From Peromyscus leucopus (taxonomy: Eukaryota > Chordata > Mammalia > Rodentia > Cricetidae): 64,000 nt of DNA. A program made the translations under genes and the position numbers. Where the stretch lies: the NCBI RefSeq assembly GCF_004664715.2, contig NC_051074.1, positions 19,345,558-19,409,557 of the forward strand, written 5' to 3'. Below are positions 11,020 through 22,500 of the stretch, one piece after another (position 1 is the first letter of the stretch; every line of letters starts with the position of its first letter). Under the pieces are notes generated by a model that saw only the letters and a list, made by a program, of their open reading frames with translations, made no database searches and had not been told where the DNA came from.

Positions 11020-12230
11020 TCTGAGGATCACAACAAAATCAAAGTACGGAGATTTCCCATGTATTCCCTCTCCTGACAGACAGCCTTCCTCAAGATCAAC
11101 ATTGCTAAAGTGGGTGAGGACATAATTGCCTGCCATTATCACATCAAGACACAGTTACATCAACCTTCACTCATGAAGTTTGCATGTATAATTGCATTCA
11201 ACCACAATTGTTGCCAACATACATAGTTGTTTTATTGCTCAAAAGTCCTCTGTACTCCATCTGTTCATACTTCTCCCTCAGTAACCTATAACAACCAGTG
11301 ATCTTTTTACAGACTCCCTTATTTTGCCTTTCCCTTTTGCGAAAAATGTCATACAGTTGGAATGATACAGCATGTGGCTGTTTGGATTGCTTCTTTGATT
11401 TTGTAGTGTACATCAACATTTCCACCATGTTTTTTTTTTTTTTTTTCCTGGTTTAGTAGCTCACTTTTTCTGGCATGCAATGATAGTCCATTGTATAGAT
11501 GTATGTTTGTCAATCATAGAAAATCATCTTTTTTATTGCTTCTTTTATTTTTCAAGATTAGGGTATATTACATCATTCTCTCTCTCTCACACACACACAC
11601 ACACACGTTCCTAAAACAACCTGCTTAATCTATGTAATGTTACTTGTACATGTATTTTCAGGGCTGACCATTTAGAACTGAATAACCCATTGGTGAGCTC
11701 TTCCTTGGGGAAGACTATTCCGCCCACTCTCGGTGTTCCTTAGTTGCTATAGATCTTCATGTAGGGTTGAGGCCTATTGGGCTTCCCCCTTGCACTTCAG
11801 CATGTCTAGGCTTGTCCTTCTTCAGCTCATATTTAGGCAGTCATGTTAATGGGACTTTATGGGTATAGTTCTGACATTACTAAGAGATGACATCTCGTAA
11901 CAAACTGCATGATCCTCTGGCATTTACAAACTTCCAGTTACCTCTTCTGCAATGTTCCCTGAGCCTTAGGTGTGGGAGTTGTTTTGTAAATGTATCCATT
12001 GGGACTGGTTGTTTCCGAGTCTTGGCAATTGTGAAAAAAGCTGCTCAATACCTGTGTGAAGGGTTTTTGCATGAACAAGGGTTTTTCATCCCTTTAGATA
12101 AATATCAAGGAACAGGCCTGGTGGGCTGAATGGTGACAGTGTTCTTTCTTTGGTGGCTGGGACATTTTACATTCTACCAGCAACAAATCCTCACCAAAAT
12201 TTGTATTGCCTGCCCTTGGCTTTTTTTTTC
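11020..12230 (-). mobile_element. Old L1 (L1M-type) ORF2 3' region, interrupted
   Basis: Reverse-complement L1 ORF2 C-terminal text, for example 'agtccattgtatagatgtatg' near 11490, 'aattgtgaaaaaagctgctcaatac' near 12029 and 'acattttacattctaccagcaa' near 12165. Highly diverged. It appears split by a younger rodent L1 3' UTR piece (about 11580-11995). Confidence 0.65.
11580..11995 (-). mobile_element. Rodent L1 (Lx-type) 3' UTR fragment
   Basis: Starts at a CT/CA simple tract, then 'ctgaccatttagaactgaataaccca', CTCTTCCTTGGGGAAGACTA and 'ccctgagccttaggtgtgggagttg'. This is text I recognise from rodent L1 3' UTRs in antisense. Apparently inserted in the older L1. Confidence 0.6.
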
Positions 12231-12399
12231 TTCTCATTTTTATGCCACATTTCTTAATTTTCTTTGTGTGAGAATATTTTATTTGTCAAGTTTACTCCTC
12301 AGTGAACCAAGGAATCATATTATTTCTAAAATTCAAATTAAACCCAAATATTAACCATTATTGCTTTGAAAATTAAATAAAGCATTAGAATTCTCTTTT

Positions 12400-12730
12400 T
12401 AAAAACTTTTGGTTGCTTGACAATTTCATACATTTATATGAAGGATTTTGGTAGTTTTCGCTTCCTCATCCCTTTCTTTATCACCTCAGCAGCCCTTTTT
12501 CTCATCAAGTCTCCCTCTTTATGTATGTGGCCCACTGAGTTTAGTAAAAGTTTCTTGCCTGAACATAAACAAGCGTTCATTTGGTGGAGCAAACTCAACT
12601 TATCTGTGACTATACCACTACAGAAAATGCCATCCCATCCTTCAGCAACTGTTAATTACCAATAGCCCCTCTAGGAGGGGTGGGTCTTCCTGGGCTCCTT
12701 CCCAGCCACAGTCAAATGCTAATAGGCCCA
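12400..12730 (-). mobile_element. Rodent L1 3' UTR fragment
   Basis: 'ttgacaatttcatacattt' near the start and 'caactgttaattaccaatagcccctctaggaggggtgggtct' near 12645 are degenerate Lx-type 3' UTR landmarks in antisense. Confidence 0.55.
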
Positions 12731-12866
12731 ATCTTGGGGGGAGGAAGAGCTTTATTTTGTTTTTACTTACATGTACATGTGTGCTTGTATGTAACTATGT
12801 GTACATGGGTGCAAATGCACAGTGTCCCACACAGGCACACATATTAAACTTAAGTCTTTAGAGGAG

Positions 12867-12945
12867 CAGTTCTCAACCTTCCTAATGCTGTGACCCTTTA
12901 ATACAGTTCCTCATGTTGTGGTGACCCCCAACCATACAATTATTA
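12867..12945 (-). mobile_element. URR1 DNA transposon (hAT-Charlie) fragment
   Basis: CAGTTCTCAACCTTCCTAAT, then 'gctgtgaccctttaatacagttcctcatgttgtggtgacccccaacc', is one terminus of the rodent MITE-like URR1. The other end is missing. Confidence 0.85.
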
Positions 12946-13934
12946 GTTAAGTTAGCTGAAAACCTATACTTGTGCTTCCTCAGAAGAGACAGGAAAGAGA
13001 TCTGATGCTGGTAGATCCATAGTAATACTGTAAGCAGGAAACAGCAGCCCTCAGCAAACCAGAGTTTTGGACAGAGTTTAAAAGATGAAATTGTAGATGA
13101 TACTAATGAATATGTTGAAGCTAAGAGAGCCATTGCCCAGAAGGAATGGACTCAAAGCAGGCCAGAGTAGAGGTGGAGCGTGTGCGCATGTGCAGGATCT
13201 CCCACCTAACAGCCAGGCAGGGAGTCTAGCAGCTGAGCTCACTGGAGCAGCATCTTCAGAGGAGCCTTGTGGGTGGTCCCCTCCTCTGTGGGTGGGCCCC
13301 TCAGCTCTGCTCTCCACTTTAGAATGAATGGGTAAGCTTGTTTCTGTCTCTCATACTAGCTCTAGGACTAGCTTAAAGAAATGATGACCCCAGCATGCAA
13401 CTGTGAAATTTTTGTCATGGAGAGAGAGGTGAGGGGACATCTTACTTACATGCTGGACCCACACCTAGAAGTGGGTGTGGGCCTCACACACAGAAGCTAC
13501 AGTGTAATGCTGAAATGAGGGACAGCCCTACAGCACAGCAGAGAAACCTATATCAGCTCTCCTTGTAAACTGATTAAGTAGGCTGCCAATTCCCATAGCT
13601 GAATAGACAACCAATACCATTAGTCATAAGAGAAAAATAAACAGGATGAAAAAATGATCAAAAGTAATAGCTAAACAGTTCAAGGAAGAGCTGGGAAGGA
13701 GTTTCTAGTTTGCATTTGTCAGATGGCATATCTCACCCACAAAATACAAACAGCTGCTATAATAAAGGGAAATAAAAGAAAAATATAAAACATAATTGCT
13801 AAATATAAAATAAATATGTAGCAAAATCATAAGAATAAAATAAAGGAAATGACTCAGAAATAGAGCAAAGATATAAAAGGTTGAAAATGATAAAGAATTT
13901 TTAAAAGTTAGATGATATGAAAACAGTTCAGTGG
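12946..13934. other. No recognised feature
   Basis: The first part is ordinary. From 13600 it becomes A-rich with many AAATAAA-like strings, which suggests old retroelement sequence. Nothing assignable. Confidence 0.3.
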
Positions 13935-14030
13935 TTGGAGACCAAGGCAGGAGGATTGACAGTTCAATGCCAGCTTGGTCTACATAGTTCCAAGCTAGCC
14001 TATGCTACAAAGAGAGAGCCTATCTCAACC
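13935..14030 (+). repeat. Degenerate B1-like SINE fragment
   Basis: 'ggcaggaggattgacagttcaatgccagcttggtctacatagtt' and 'agagcctatctca' follow the B1 3' two-thirds but lack B1 diagnostic positions. Old B1/PB1-type. Confidence 0.65.
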
Positions 14031-14083
14031 CTTCCCTCCCCCTGAGCATAATCAAATCTGAGTCTTCTAATCAAAAGCCTTTT

Positions 14084-14415
14084 TGTTGGTGAGCAATGAC
14101 TGCAACTACGGACATTTATACAAATCCTGTAGATGTTCTTCCCCTACTGCCCATATGATAATTAGGTATTGTGCTCCCACTGTATGGGAGGACTGTGCTG
14201 CCAAATGCAAATCAGGTGATGCCCCAGCCACTGTCTCTATCCTTATATATGTCTCCCTTACTCTGGAATAAAGCTGAGCTGTAACGTTGAAACTGTCCCC
14301 GGAAAGCTTTTTCTGCCATACCCACAGCTGTCTGAACTCTACTAACCACCTCTGCTCCCCACTCCCTTGAGGACTGGTAGCCAACGATCCCCAAGGAAGA
14401 AGGAGCCCCACAACA
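14084..14415 (+). mobile_element. ERV LTR (IAP-like size)
   Basis: Begins TGTTGGTGAGC and ends CCCCACAACA, about 332 bp. It has a TATATATG at 14254-14263 and GGAATAAAGC at 14267, a plausible U3-R-U5 order. No matching direct repeats were found around it. It abuts, tail to tail, an LTR on the other strand. Confidence 0.6.
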
Positions 14416-14418
14416 TAT

Positions 14419-14935
14419 TGTTGGACCCCAAAGGTTTAGGGTCTCAAGTGGGCACCCCAAGAACCCAGACTCCAGTCCAGTTGATGTAACAGCACGAGGT
14501 GTTTATTGAAGAAGCGACTGTACAGATGGTCAAACTCTTGTCCTGAGAGCAAGAGTCGCATCTTACTGCAGCCCCGTGGGAGCTTTTAAAGGAAAAACCC
14601 ACAAAAGCCATAAGATTACAATTCCCATACAATGTCGTTTCATAAGATCATACAGAGTGGGTACAGTCACGTCCGCATGTACATTCTTCCTGAAACCTCA
14701 AGGGGGGGGGTATCAGGGCGGGAGTGGAGTTTACACAAAGGTCACAGTGGTCCTTCCTGGAACACTTGCAACTATCCCAGTCACAGTTGAGCGCATCTCT
14801 CAACAGAAATCTTTTTACATTGTTACATTGTTGCAGGTTGAATAATGGCTGAGTCAGGTTGCCCTTGGAACTAGATTTTTAGTTTCTCATTTCCTGGGGC
14901 TTGGGGGGTGTAAGCCTGAAGGGTTAGGGTCTTTC
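14419..14935 (-). mobile_element. ERV1-type (gammaretrovirus-like) 3' LTR
   Basis: On the minus strand it starts TGAAAGACCC, ends GGGGTCCAACA and has CAATAAACACC in the R region. Just upstream on that strand is a polypurine tract, AAGAAAATGGGGGAA, directly before TGAAAGACCC, the arrangement seen in gammaretroviral LTRs. The element's interior should therefore lie at higher coordinates. Confidence 0.75.
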
Positions 14936-17900
14936 ATTCCCCCATTTTCTTTTTGGCAAATTTTAATCTTAAAATTATGGTATTACATTTAGTAACTCAT
15001 GACCTATTTTAGTAACTCATGGCCTGTAATGGCCATGCATAGTCCATGTATAGTTAGCCATCTTGTCTCTATGCCAGGGAGTTTTCTTTTGACCCAGCAT
15101 TTCAGCCTTTTCTGAACAAGGAATATGGGACAATGTATTCTCTTCTGGAACTGCTTCAAGCTGACATTGGGGTACCACTGTCAGGCCCCCCCAAAAAAGG
15201 TTGAAAAACTGGGCAAGGGGGCATTTGTCAGTAGCATGTAGCTGCCTGACCCCATAGGGACAGAGAAGAATCATGTTAGCTGGGCTGGTCCACGTTAGCC
15301 TTTAGCAAGTCCAGAGCCCACAGTCGTCTGGAGCACTGGAGTCAGCAACTGAAACTTGGAAGTGTCTGCCAGCCAAGTAGAAATCTGTTAAGACAAATTT
15401 AAATTAGGAACAGAAGTTAAAATTTATGAGCTTATTTGGAATCCTTAGGTCCATACCCTTAGTAATGGGAAAAGCAGTAGTCCCAAGACCAGGAGAGAGG
15501 AAAAATACCATCTTTAGGAATACTCATCTGGGGTCTTTTCGACCTCTGTGAAGTGGGTCTAGGTTTTTATGACTCTTTTGATCCTTTGAGGCCTACTTAC
15601 AAAATGACATAAAGGTTTTAGATACATTAGTATTACCAATCTGTACTGAAATTTATATTGTAGACAAAGCAGGTAAAACAGCAGAAGTGGACTCATACCT
15701 TTGAGTCCCAACAAGAACTACAGATTTGGGCATTTTTCTTCTGTCCAGAAAGCCAGGTATAAGTTGGACAGAGATTTTGGGCCTGGTGAGAAGCACTTTT
15801 AGGTTTACATTTAGACATATTTAGATGACATCTAAAATGTTGAGTTTGTGACTGAACAGTAAGTAGTCATTGCTCTATCAGCTCATCAGGACTCCTAAAT
15901 GTTAAGCTCTGAACCATAGAACAGGAGAGTAATCTGAAACATATCTCATTTTAGACTCATATCTGAACCTTTATGACTTAAAACTTTTATATCTTAGAAC
16001 ATTTTTTTTTAAAAGTGAGCTCACAAGCTGGCTATGGCCTTGCAGAAGGATCTGGTTGTCTGATGGTGCCATGCTGACAAGGCTAGAGCTATACTAGCCA
16101 TCAGTACTGTCAGAGATCCGAGAAGGATAAACTATATCTGAGTACAGACCAAGAAGCATCCAATCCTATAAATTACAGGGATCAATCCCTACCCAGGTAT
16201 CCATAGCGTTGGAGGCACCAGTCAGAACAGCATCAATGTTCTTCTGTCATCAGGCCCATAAGGCAGAGTATTTTTCCTGTGGAATAGGGACATGGAAGAC
16301 TGACAGTGTCCTACTACTTGTCCACAGTCTGGGCTGGGTCCTGGCAGCAGGCATTGTATTGAGGCATCTTGCCCTGTGGTCAGCGTTGTCATAATCTAGG
16401 CAGAGATATTGTGGTACCTCGTACATAATCTTCTTTGGAGACCTTGGGTCACTGCTAGGATCTGGAAGCCTGTCTGATATAATAAACTTTTAGATCAACA
16501 TTTAAATGCCATATTCTGCAGATCTCTGAAGTATGAGGGCTGTCCAGGTATCTGAATAGACAAACTTTGTTTTTAATTACTTGTTTCAAGCTCAACCCTG
16601 AAAACATATGTAAGGGACTGAGTAAATGAGTAAACTTATTTCTTTAATATTACATCAGTACTTATTTATCCTGACTACAATTAAAAAGAAACTTGATTAT
16701 TCATGACTGACTATTAAAAATAATGCTTTTCCTTGTTCTCCCTCTCTTTTCTTGATCCAGCTAGGATCTCCCATTCTCTTTCCCTCGACCGTTGCCCTTC
16801 ATTGTTCCCACTCATGACCAGGCTGTTCATGTAGATCTCATCCATTTCTCTGTGTCTTTTTTTTGGGGTCTCGTTTTCCAGGTAGCCTCACTGGTGATGT
16901 GAGTAGCAGTCCAGTCATCCTTGTTCCACATCTAGCATCTTCCTATGAGGATCTGTTTGGGAGGCAGCTGTGTGTTGGTGCCGGGTCCTGGGCTAGTTGC
17001 ATGAGTTGGCTGTTTGAATCCTGGGACCTATGCAGGGACGCTTGGCTCGGTCTGGGAGGGGGGGACTGGACCTGGCTGGACTGAGTCTACCAGGTCGATC
17101 CCGGTCCTCGGGGGAGACCTTGATCTGGAGGAGGTGGGAATGGGGGTGGGGTGGGGGGAGGGGGAGGGGGGAGAGAGTGGGAGAACAGGGGAATCTGTGG
17201 CTATTATGTTGAACTAAATGATGTTGTAAAATAAATTTACTTTAAAAAAAAAAGAAAAAAAATAATGCTTTTAAGTTGAAGCTCTTCTAGCATCAAATAC
17301 AGGTTCAGTAAAGAAACCAAAACCAAATATCAATATAAGACATATATATGTATCAGCTTATCTAGATAACTTAAGTTTAACAAACTTAGCAAATACAAGG
17401 AGCTAGACAACATTCTTAAGCCTGAATGTACCTTGGGTAAGGAGAAATATTTTTAAATCATTGGTTTTTAACTATAAAAACTATTTTTTAAAAGATTAAG
17501 ATCTCTCAAAGTCTTTTGTAATAACAATAAAGTAACTTTTTTTTTTTTACTTTAAGAGGGAGAAAACATGGCATCATCATAATCTGTATAAAGTAAAACC
17601 AAGCTCCAGAGTACAAACAATCCCAAAGTTTAATATATGGGACTCATTTATAATCTTTTTTTTTTTTTTTTTTAGAGACTTGGATGATTTTTTTGACCCT
17701 ACCTTTGGCAGCACATACATAGCCTGTCTGTTTTATTTTATTATGGCTGGTGCTTTCTGGTGATCATCACCTGACACTGGCAATTTTAAAACTGCTAAGG
17801 TCCACCATTGCAACCAAACTCTTTTTGGAACTCTAGTCCTGTCATATATTTGCAAACCTCAGCTGTTTCTTATGATCCTTTTATGTCTTTAAAATCATTA

Positions 17901-18090
17901 TCATTTTATATGGGTAAATCTTAAATTACAAAGTTTAGCTGCCAGAGCAAGGTATATTCCTGTATATAAAAGCATTGATGTGTAGCTTTAATATTTATCA
18001 AATATCTTATTATTAAACATATGTTGTTATCTATTTAAATTTTTTAGAAACTTGTTGAACACTTGGTAAAGACATAAGTACTTAGGTGTT
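14936..18090 (-). mobile_element. Decayed ERV interior (probable, non-coding)
   Basis: Continuous AT-rich sequence following the minus-strand 3' LTR and its polypurine tract. No gag, pol or env peptide is recognisable in any frame, so it is either very decayed or a VL30-like non-coding interior. A younger L1 lies inside at 16731-17257. No matching 5' LTR was found, and the right boundary is a guess at the TG/TA repeat. Confidence 0.45.
16731..17257 (+). mobile_element. L1 3' end with 5' inversion (twin priming)
   Basis: Flanked by a 15-bp duplication AAAAATAATGCTTTT (16716-16730 and 17258-17272). The right part, about 16948-17257, is L1 3' UTR in sense with a G-rich tract, AATAAA and an A tail. 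The left part, 16731-16947, is ORF2 3' sequence in antisense. This head inversion with one target duplication is the hallmark of twin-primed L1 integration. Confidence 0.85.
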
Positions 18091-18097
18091 ACATGTA

Positions 18098-18153
<56 letters not shown>
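18091..18153. repeat. (TG)n(TA)n microsatellite
   Basis: Short TG run followed by about 20 TA units. Confidence 0.95.
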
Positions 18154-18155
<2 letters not shown>

Positions 18156-18289
18156 AAACAATAATTACTTGCACACATACACACAGTTGGATCCAAGTTA
18201 TATACATACATACATACAGTTAAAGCCTGCTTACATTTCCAAGTCATATACCTGTCCATATACATACATAAGCTCTCCACAAACTGAAT

Positions 18290-19440
18290 GTGAGGTTCTA
18301 TTGCTGAAGACAACACTTATAGATCTCATTGAACATAGCAAAGTCAAGTTGGTGCCTAACTAAGGCCATCAGTCCTACTGACTAGTGTTCATAGTATTGG
18401 AAGGTACTTTGCATGATACCAGTGGAAAAAGATAAACACCAATCAAGCTGCAAGCACTACAATCTACAATGGTGACCTACCTGTCTGTATGACACGCTAG
18501 TGCAATAGTGGGACACACATTGAGGAAGAGACCAACCACTATCTGATTGGATTGAATGCCCTCTTCTTGAGATGGAACCTGTACCTGCCACTGCTTGGGT
18601 GGCCAAGCACCTGAGAATAGATTGAGCATTGACCTAGAAGAAAACCAAATACTATTGTGCTAAAGAAACACAGTAATAAAATGACTCCTGCTTTACTCAT
18701 AGATCAGTGTCTCACTCAGACATCAGAGAAGCTTCCTCCTGCAATAAATAAGAACTAATTCAGAGATCTTCAACTGGACAGTGTGCTGAGAAAGACCTTG
18801 GAGTGCTCAGTCCAAAGTGGGAGGTTTTCATCAAACTCCTTTCTTCACGGCTCAGAGATCTATGCAGAAGAGACTGAAAGATTGTAAGCACCAGAGGGGA
18901 TGGAAGACACCAAGGAAATAAGGCCTTCCAGACTCAACAAGACTCATGCACATGTGAATTCACAGAAATCCTGGCAGCATGCACAAGGCCTGCACAGGTC
19001 CAAGCCAGATGGGGTCCCAGTGCTAAAAGGAGGAAGTGAACATGAGCTCCCATCCTTAACTAAGAAGCTGTCTCCAAATGACAAACTCTTTTTTTTTTTT
19101 TTTTTTTTTTGGTTTTTTTGGTGACAAACTCTTAAAAAAGCAAAAATTGTTTTTCTCCAGTGAAGTCTCATTCCATCACACTTAAGGGCAAGCCCATGCC
19201 CAGCAGTAGAAGGTCAACACAAAATGAACTCAGTGGTTGTTTGGGATTATTACTTTTTGTCTCATTGCTTTATTTAGGATTTTTTTTTTTACCTTACTGT
19301 GCTTTTACTTGTATATTATGGTCTCTGATTTTGTGTTTTTATGGGTTTGGGGTTGGGGTGTGTCTGTGTCTGTCTGTCTGTATGTTTCTCATGCTTTTTC
19401 TTTTTTATTCATTTTGAATAAAAATTCAAAATGAAAAAAT
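18290..19440 (+). mobile_element. Rodent L1 (Lx-type) 3' UTR
   Basis: Landmarks in order: 'agcaaagtcaagttggtgcctaactaaggcc' (18339), 'tgacacgctagtgcaatagtggg' (18491), 'ccactgcttgggtggccaagcacctgaga' (18589) and 'caaggcctgcacaggtccaagcc' (18985), ending in T/A-rich 3' sequence. No ORF2 is retained. The left limit is uncertain. Confidence 0.7.
19091..19121 (-). repeat. Tail-only retroposon insertion
   Basis: A T run with GGTTTTTTTGG sits between two copies of TGACAAACTCTT (19079-19090 and 19122-19133). In minus-strand B1s of this genome the A tail is followed by 'ggttttt', so this is best read as a B1 truncated almost to its tail. Confidence 0.75.
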
Positions 19441-19734
19441 TCATTTTATTATTTCATCATGGAAAAAGCTGAGACCATCTAGGGTCCATCCTTCAAGAGA
19501 CTTTAGACAAACATCACCTTCTGGACTTTGTTTTCTACCACACTAGAAAGCAGCTTGAAAGTAAATGTATTCTATTGTTTTATCTCTAGCACAGTGGCTG
19601 CACCTGAATCTACTGTTGTTTCAGCCAGTAACTGTGGCTCTGATGTCATTGGCCCACTTCTCATGCAGCAGCCTGGTGGGACTTCTATGTCCCCATTAGA
19701 TCTGTCTACTGTTGCTGCCACCAAATGTAGTCTT
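19441..19734. other. Unassigned, possibly ERV leader
   Basis: Lies on the interior side of the minus-strand LTR at 19735-20088. On the minus strand, TTTGGTGGCAGCAACAG directly follows the LTR end and could be a primer-binding site. No coding remnant recognised. Confidence 0.35.
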
Positions 19735-20088
19735 TAAATCTCTATCATTCTATTAATCAATAAAGACTTGGGAGTCAGAGGCTGGGGTGAAAACCTGCTA
19801 GCTCAGAGACATTGAGGAGCCACCAGCTGGCCTTTCCTCTTTGTAGGCTTCTTGGAAAGAGAGCATCTCTTCTACTGCTCCAAACCAAAAAGGACCACCA
19901 CCCTCAAAGTCCCTCCCTACTACTTCCTGTGAGTCTCTCTATCTGTCTTCCAGACTCCCTCTGACTCTCTATGATTACTTTCTGTCAACTGGTGGCCGGC
20001 CCCACGTCCTGACTCAAGGTTGGTTTTATTTAATTAATGCAAATGCAAACTTGGGGTTCACAGTGTGATTGTATATCCCACAACAGTA
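19735..20088 (-). mobile_element. ERV LTR (probable)
   Basis: The minus strand begins TGTTGTGGGATATAC near 20088, contains TTAAATAAAACC, and ends near 'gagatttaaagactaca' at about 19735. Its final section resembles the end of the RMER17-like LTRs elsewhere in the window. Confidence 0.5.
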
Positions 20089-21208
20089 TTCTATGAAAGG
20101 AAGGGAGAGTGGGCTGGATCGCAGGCCCAGGGTTTCTTTTGAATTGAATATCAGATTCCATATGTAGTGTTTATGTGCCAACAAAGTGACTGCTTAACGG
20201 AGCTGTTGAAAGTGGGTCTTTGGTGTCATACAGACTCAAGGTGTTCATTTTTCCTGCTTAACCACCCAGGCTGACATTTAGAGAAAAAGCCTCTCTCCTG
20301 CCAGACTATTGTGTGCTTACTTTGCTCCTCCATACAGGAGCTGGAAATCACTTACAGGATAAACTGACAGGTGTTACACAAACACTGCATACAGCTGATC
20401 GTTCCTTTCAAACGGTGTCGTAATAAACTTCAACAAGGCTCTAGGCATTTACAGTACCCCAGAGAAGAATGCAATATAAAAAAGCTCAGAAATACTGAAA
20501 TTGCTAGTCAGATAAGTCTGTAATATTGACTTTGGAAAAATAGCAAACATTGAAACAACAACACTAACACAATTTATACACAGAAGAAGCAGCCTGAATT
20601 AAAGCGAAGTGCCCTGCTGTAACCAGAAAGGCTATTTCCCACAGGTTCAAAGGAAAGTGCTCCGGTGCTGTTAAATTGTAGCTTACGAGTGGCATGTGTA
20701 TTAAGGAAGGAACACTGAAAATGCCAACCTGTCCTTGGGAGGACACAAAAGCCAGGTACGACGCAGGAAGGATGACAAGCCATTCCATGCTATTTTCCTC
20801 GGGGTTTAACACCGATTGCCTCCAGCAAGCATTAGCTTCATCTCCCTCTTATTTGATCTGATTCACACTAGTTTATTGAACACAACTATGGGCCTCCAGT
20901 GAAGAATGGTAACCATTTAACAGCCAGAAGGATGTCAGTAAGTCAGAGGGGTTTTTGAATGAGGACAGGAAGGAGAGAAAAAGGCGTCAGGTGAGAGGTT
21001 AGTATCTAGAAGACCTCAAAAGATGGGGCTGAGGAAGATGGCTGTGGATGATTTGGGTGGAACAGCCCAAACAGGGCATCAGATGCACGAGGTTGAACGT
21101 GAGACAGGAGTGGGTAGTGTAGCAAAGCGTGCAAGGCTGGGAGAAGACAGTTGTGTGTGGCAGAGTGCTTCAGGCTGGAGATGGCTGCAGCAAAGACTGC
21201 AGGTAGCC
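20089..21208. other. Repeat-poor stretch
   Basis: No repeat, exon or RNA gene recognised. Composition is even. Short ORFs do not resemble known proteins. Confidence 0.3.
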
Positions 21209-21606
21209 TGTGGGTTTGGATGACAATGGCCCCCAGGAGCTCCTTTATGTGACTGCTTGGTCCCTAATTGGTGGAACTGTTTGGGGAAGGTTAGGAAGTG
21301 TGGCCTTTTTGGAGGAGGCATGTCACTGGCAGTGGGGCTTTGAGGTTTCAAAAGCCCATGCCAGCCCCAGTCACCACCCCATTCCTTCGCTCTCCCTCTC
21401 CTCTTCCCCCTCCCCATCTCTCTCAGCTGCTAACCTGTGGATCAGATGTAAGCTTTCAGATACTTCTCCAGCGCCATGCCTGCCTGCTTGCTGCCATGAT
21501 GTCCATGGACTTACCCTCTGAAACTGTAAACAAAGCCCAGTAAACTCTTTCTTCTAGAAGCTACCTTGGTCATGGTGACTCTTCACTGCAACAGAAAAGA
21601 CACTAA
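21209..21606 (+). mobile_element. MaLR LTR (ORR1-like)
   Basis: 'cttggtccctaattggtggaactgtttgggga', 'gaagtgtggcctttttggaggaggcatgtcactgg', then CTGAAACTGTAAACAAAGCC and CTTGGTCATGGTGACTCTTC. This is the full order of a rodent MaLR LTR. Boundaries approximate. Confidence 0.8.
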
Positions 21607-22284
21607 ACCGTGGGCTGAGGTCAGAAAAGGTATGCATCACCCACTTGGAGGCTGTGGGGCAGGAGGCTCCATTGCCCTGGCAACCCAGCTGCATCCAAGT
21701 ATCCTCACACTCACTTTGAAGCTCACCTCCCCCTGATCTTGGTATACCTGGTCGGCAGCTTCGGTCTTTTATCACACGGTTTATTTCAATGGTCTCAACA
21801 GAAAATGAGCTCTTCCTCCCAACTGTTCAGACAACAGCTCCAGAGAAGAGACACCCTTGCCCCACTTCCAGTCATGTCTGACTGTCCCTGAACCTGTTTC
21901 CGTGTCTGGAGAGTGGATCATGTGTCCATTCCCAGATCCAAGAAGGACCAGAGCCAGACAACCATATGGCTATTCGAGGATGTGATGAAACTCCATAAAG
22001 TATTTTAAAGACCTACCCAAGGAAGAACTGTCTGCCAAGTAGGAAAAACAGCAGATCCTCTCCAGAGCCAAATTTTGGGGTTTCTAAAGCACATCTGAAA
22101 AACAAAATGCACATGGCTTTCTTAGAGAAAACCAGTGGCTGGCCGTTGAATGCTTTCATGTGGAAAGGTAGTGTAACTAGGGCATTCCAAGATGTTGTTG
22201 TCCCAAAATGAAGAAAGGATAAGAATTAGAAATGACTGAAAATGAGGCAAGAATGAACAGGACCTAGTAATATTGTTGAAAAGC
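21607..22284. other. No recognised feature
   Basis: No repeat or exon seen. Confidence 0.3.
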
Positions 22285-22500
22285 AGCTGAGGGTCTCAGG
22301 CAGGGTTGTGGCCCACTTGACTGGCATGGTTGAGGCCCAGTGATAGGGTACTTGACTGGCATGGTTGAGGCCCAGTGATAGGGCACTTGACTGGCATGGT
22401 TGAGGCCCAGTGATAGGGCACTTGACTGGCATGGTTGAGGCCCAGTGATAGGGCACTTGACTGGCATGGTTGAGGCCCTAGGTTTCATTCCTAGCACTGG
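22285..22500 (+). repeat. ID-like SINE with internal 35-bp tandem array
   Basis: Five copies (last partial) of a 35-bp unit starting at 22316, 22351, 22386, 22421 and 22456. The unit (CAGTGATAGGGCACTTGACT, then GGCATGGTTGAGGCC) aligns with the tRNA-Ala-derived half of an ID element, and the sequence after the last copy, 'taggtttcattcctagcactgg', continues as ID box B. The array is therefore an expansion inside a SINE. Confidence 0.75.
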
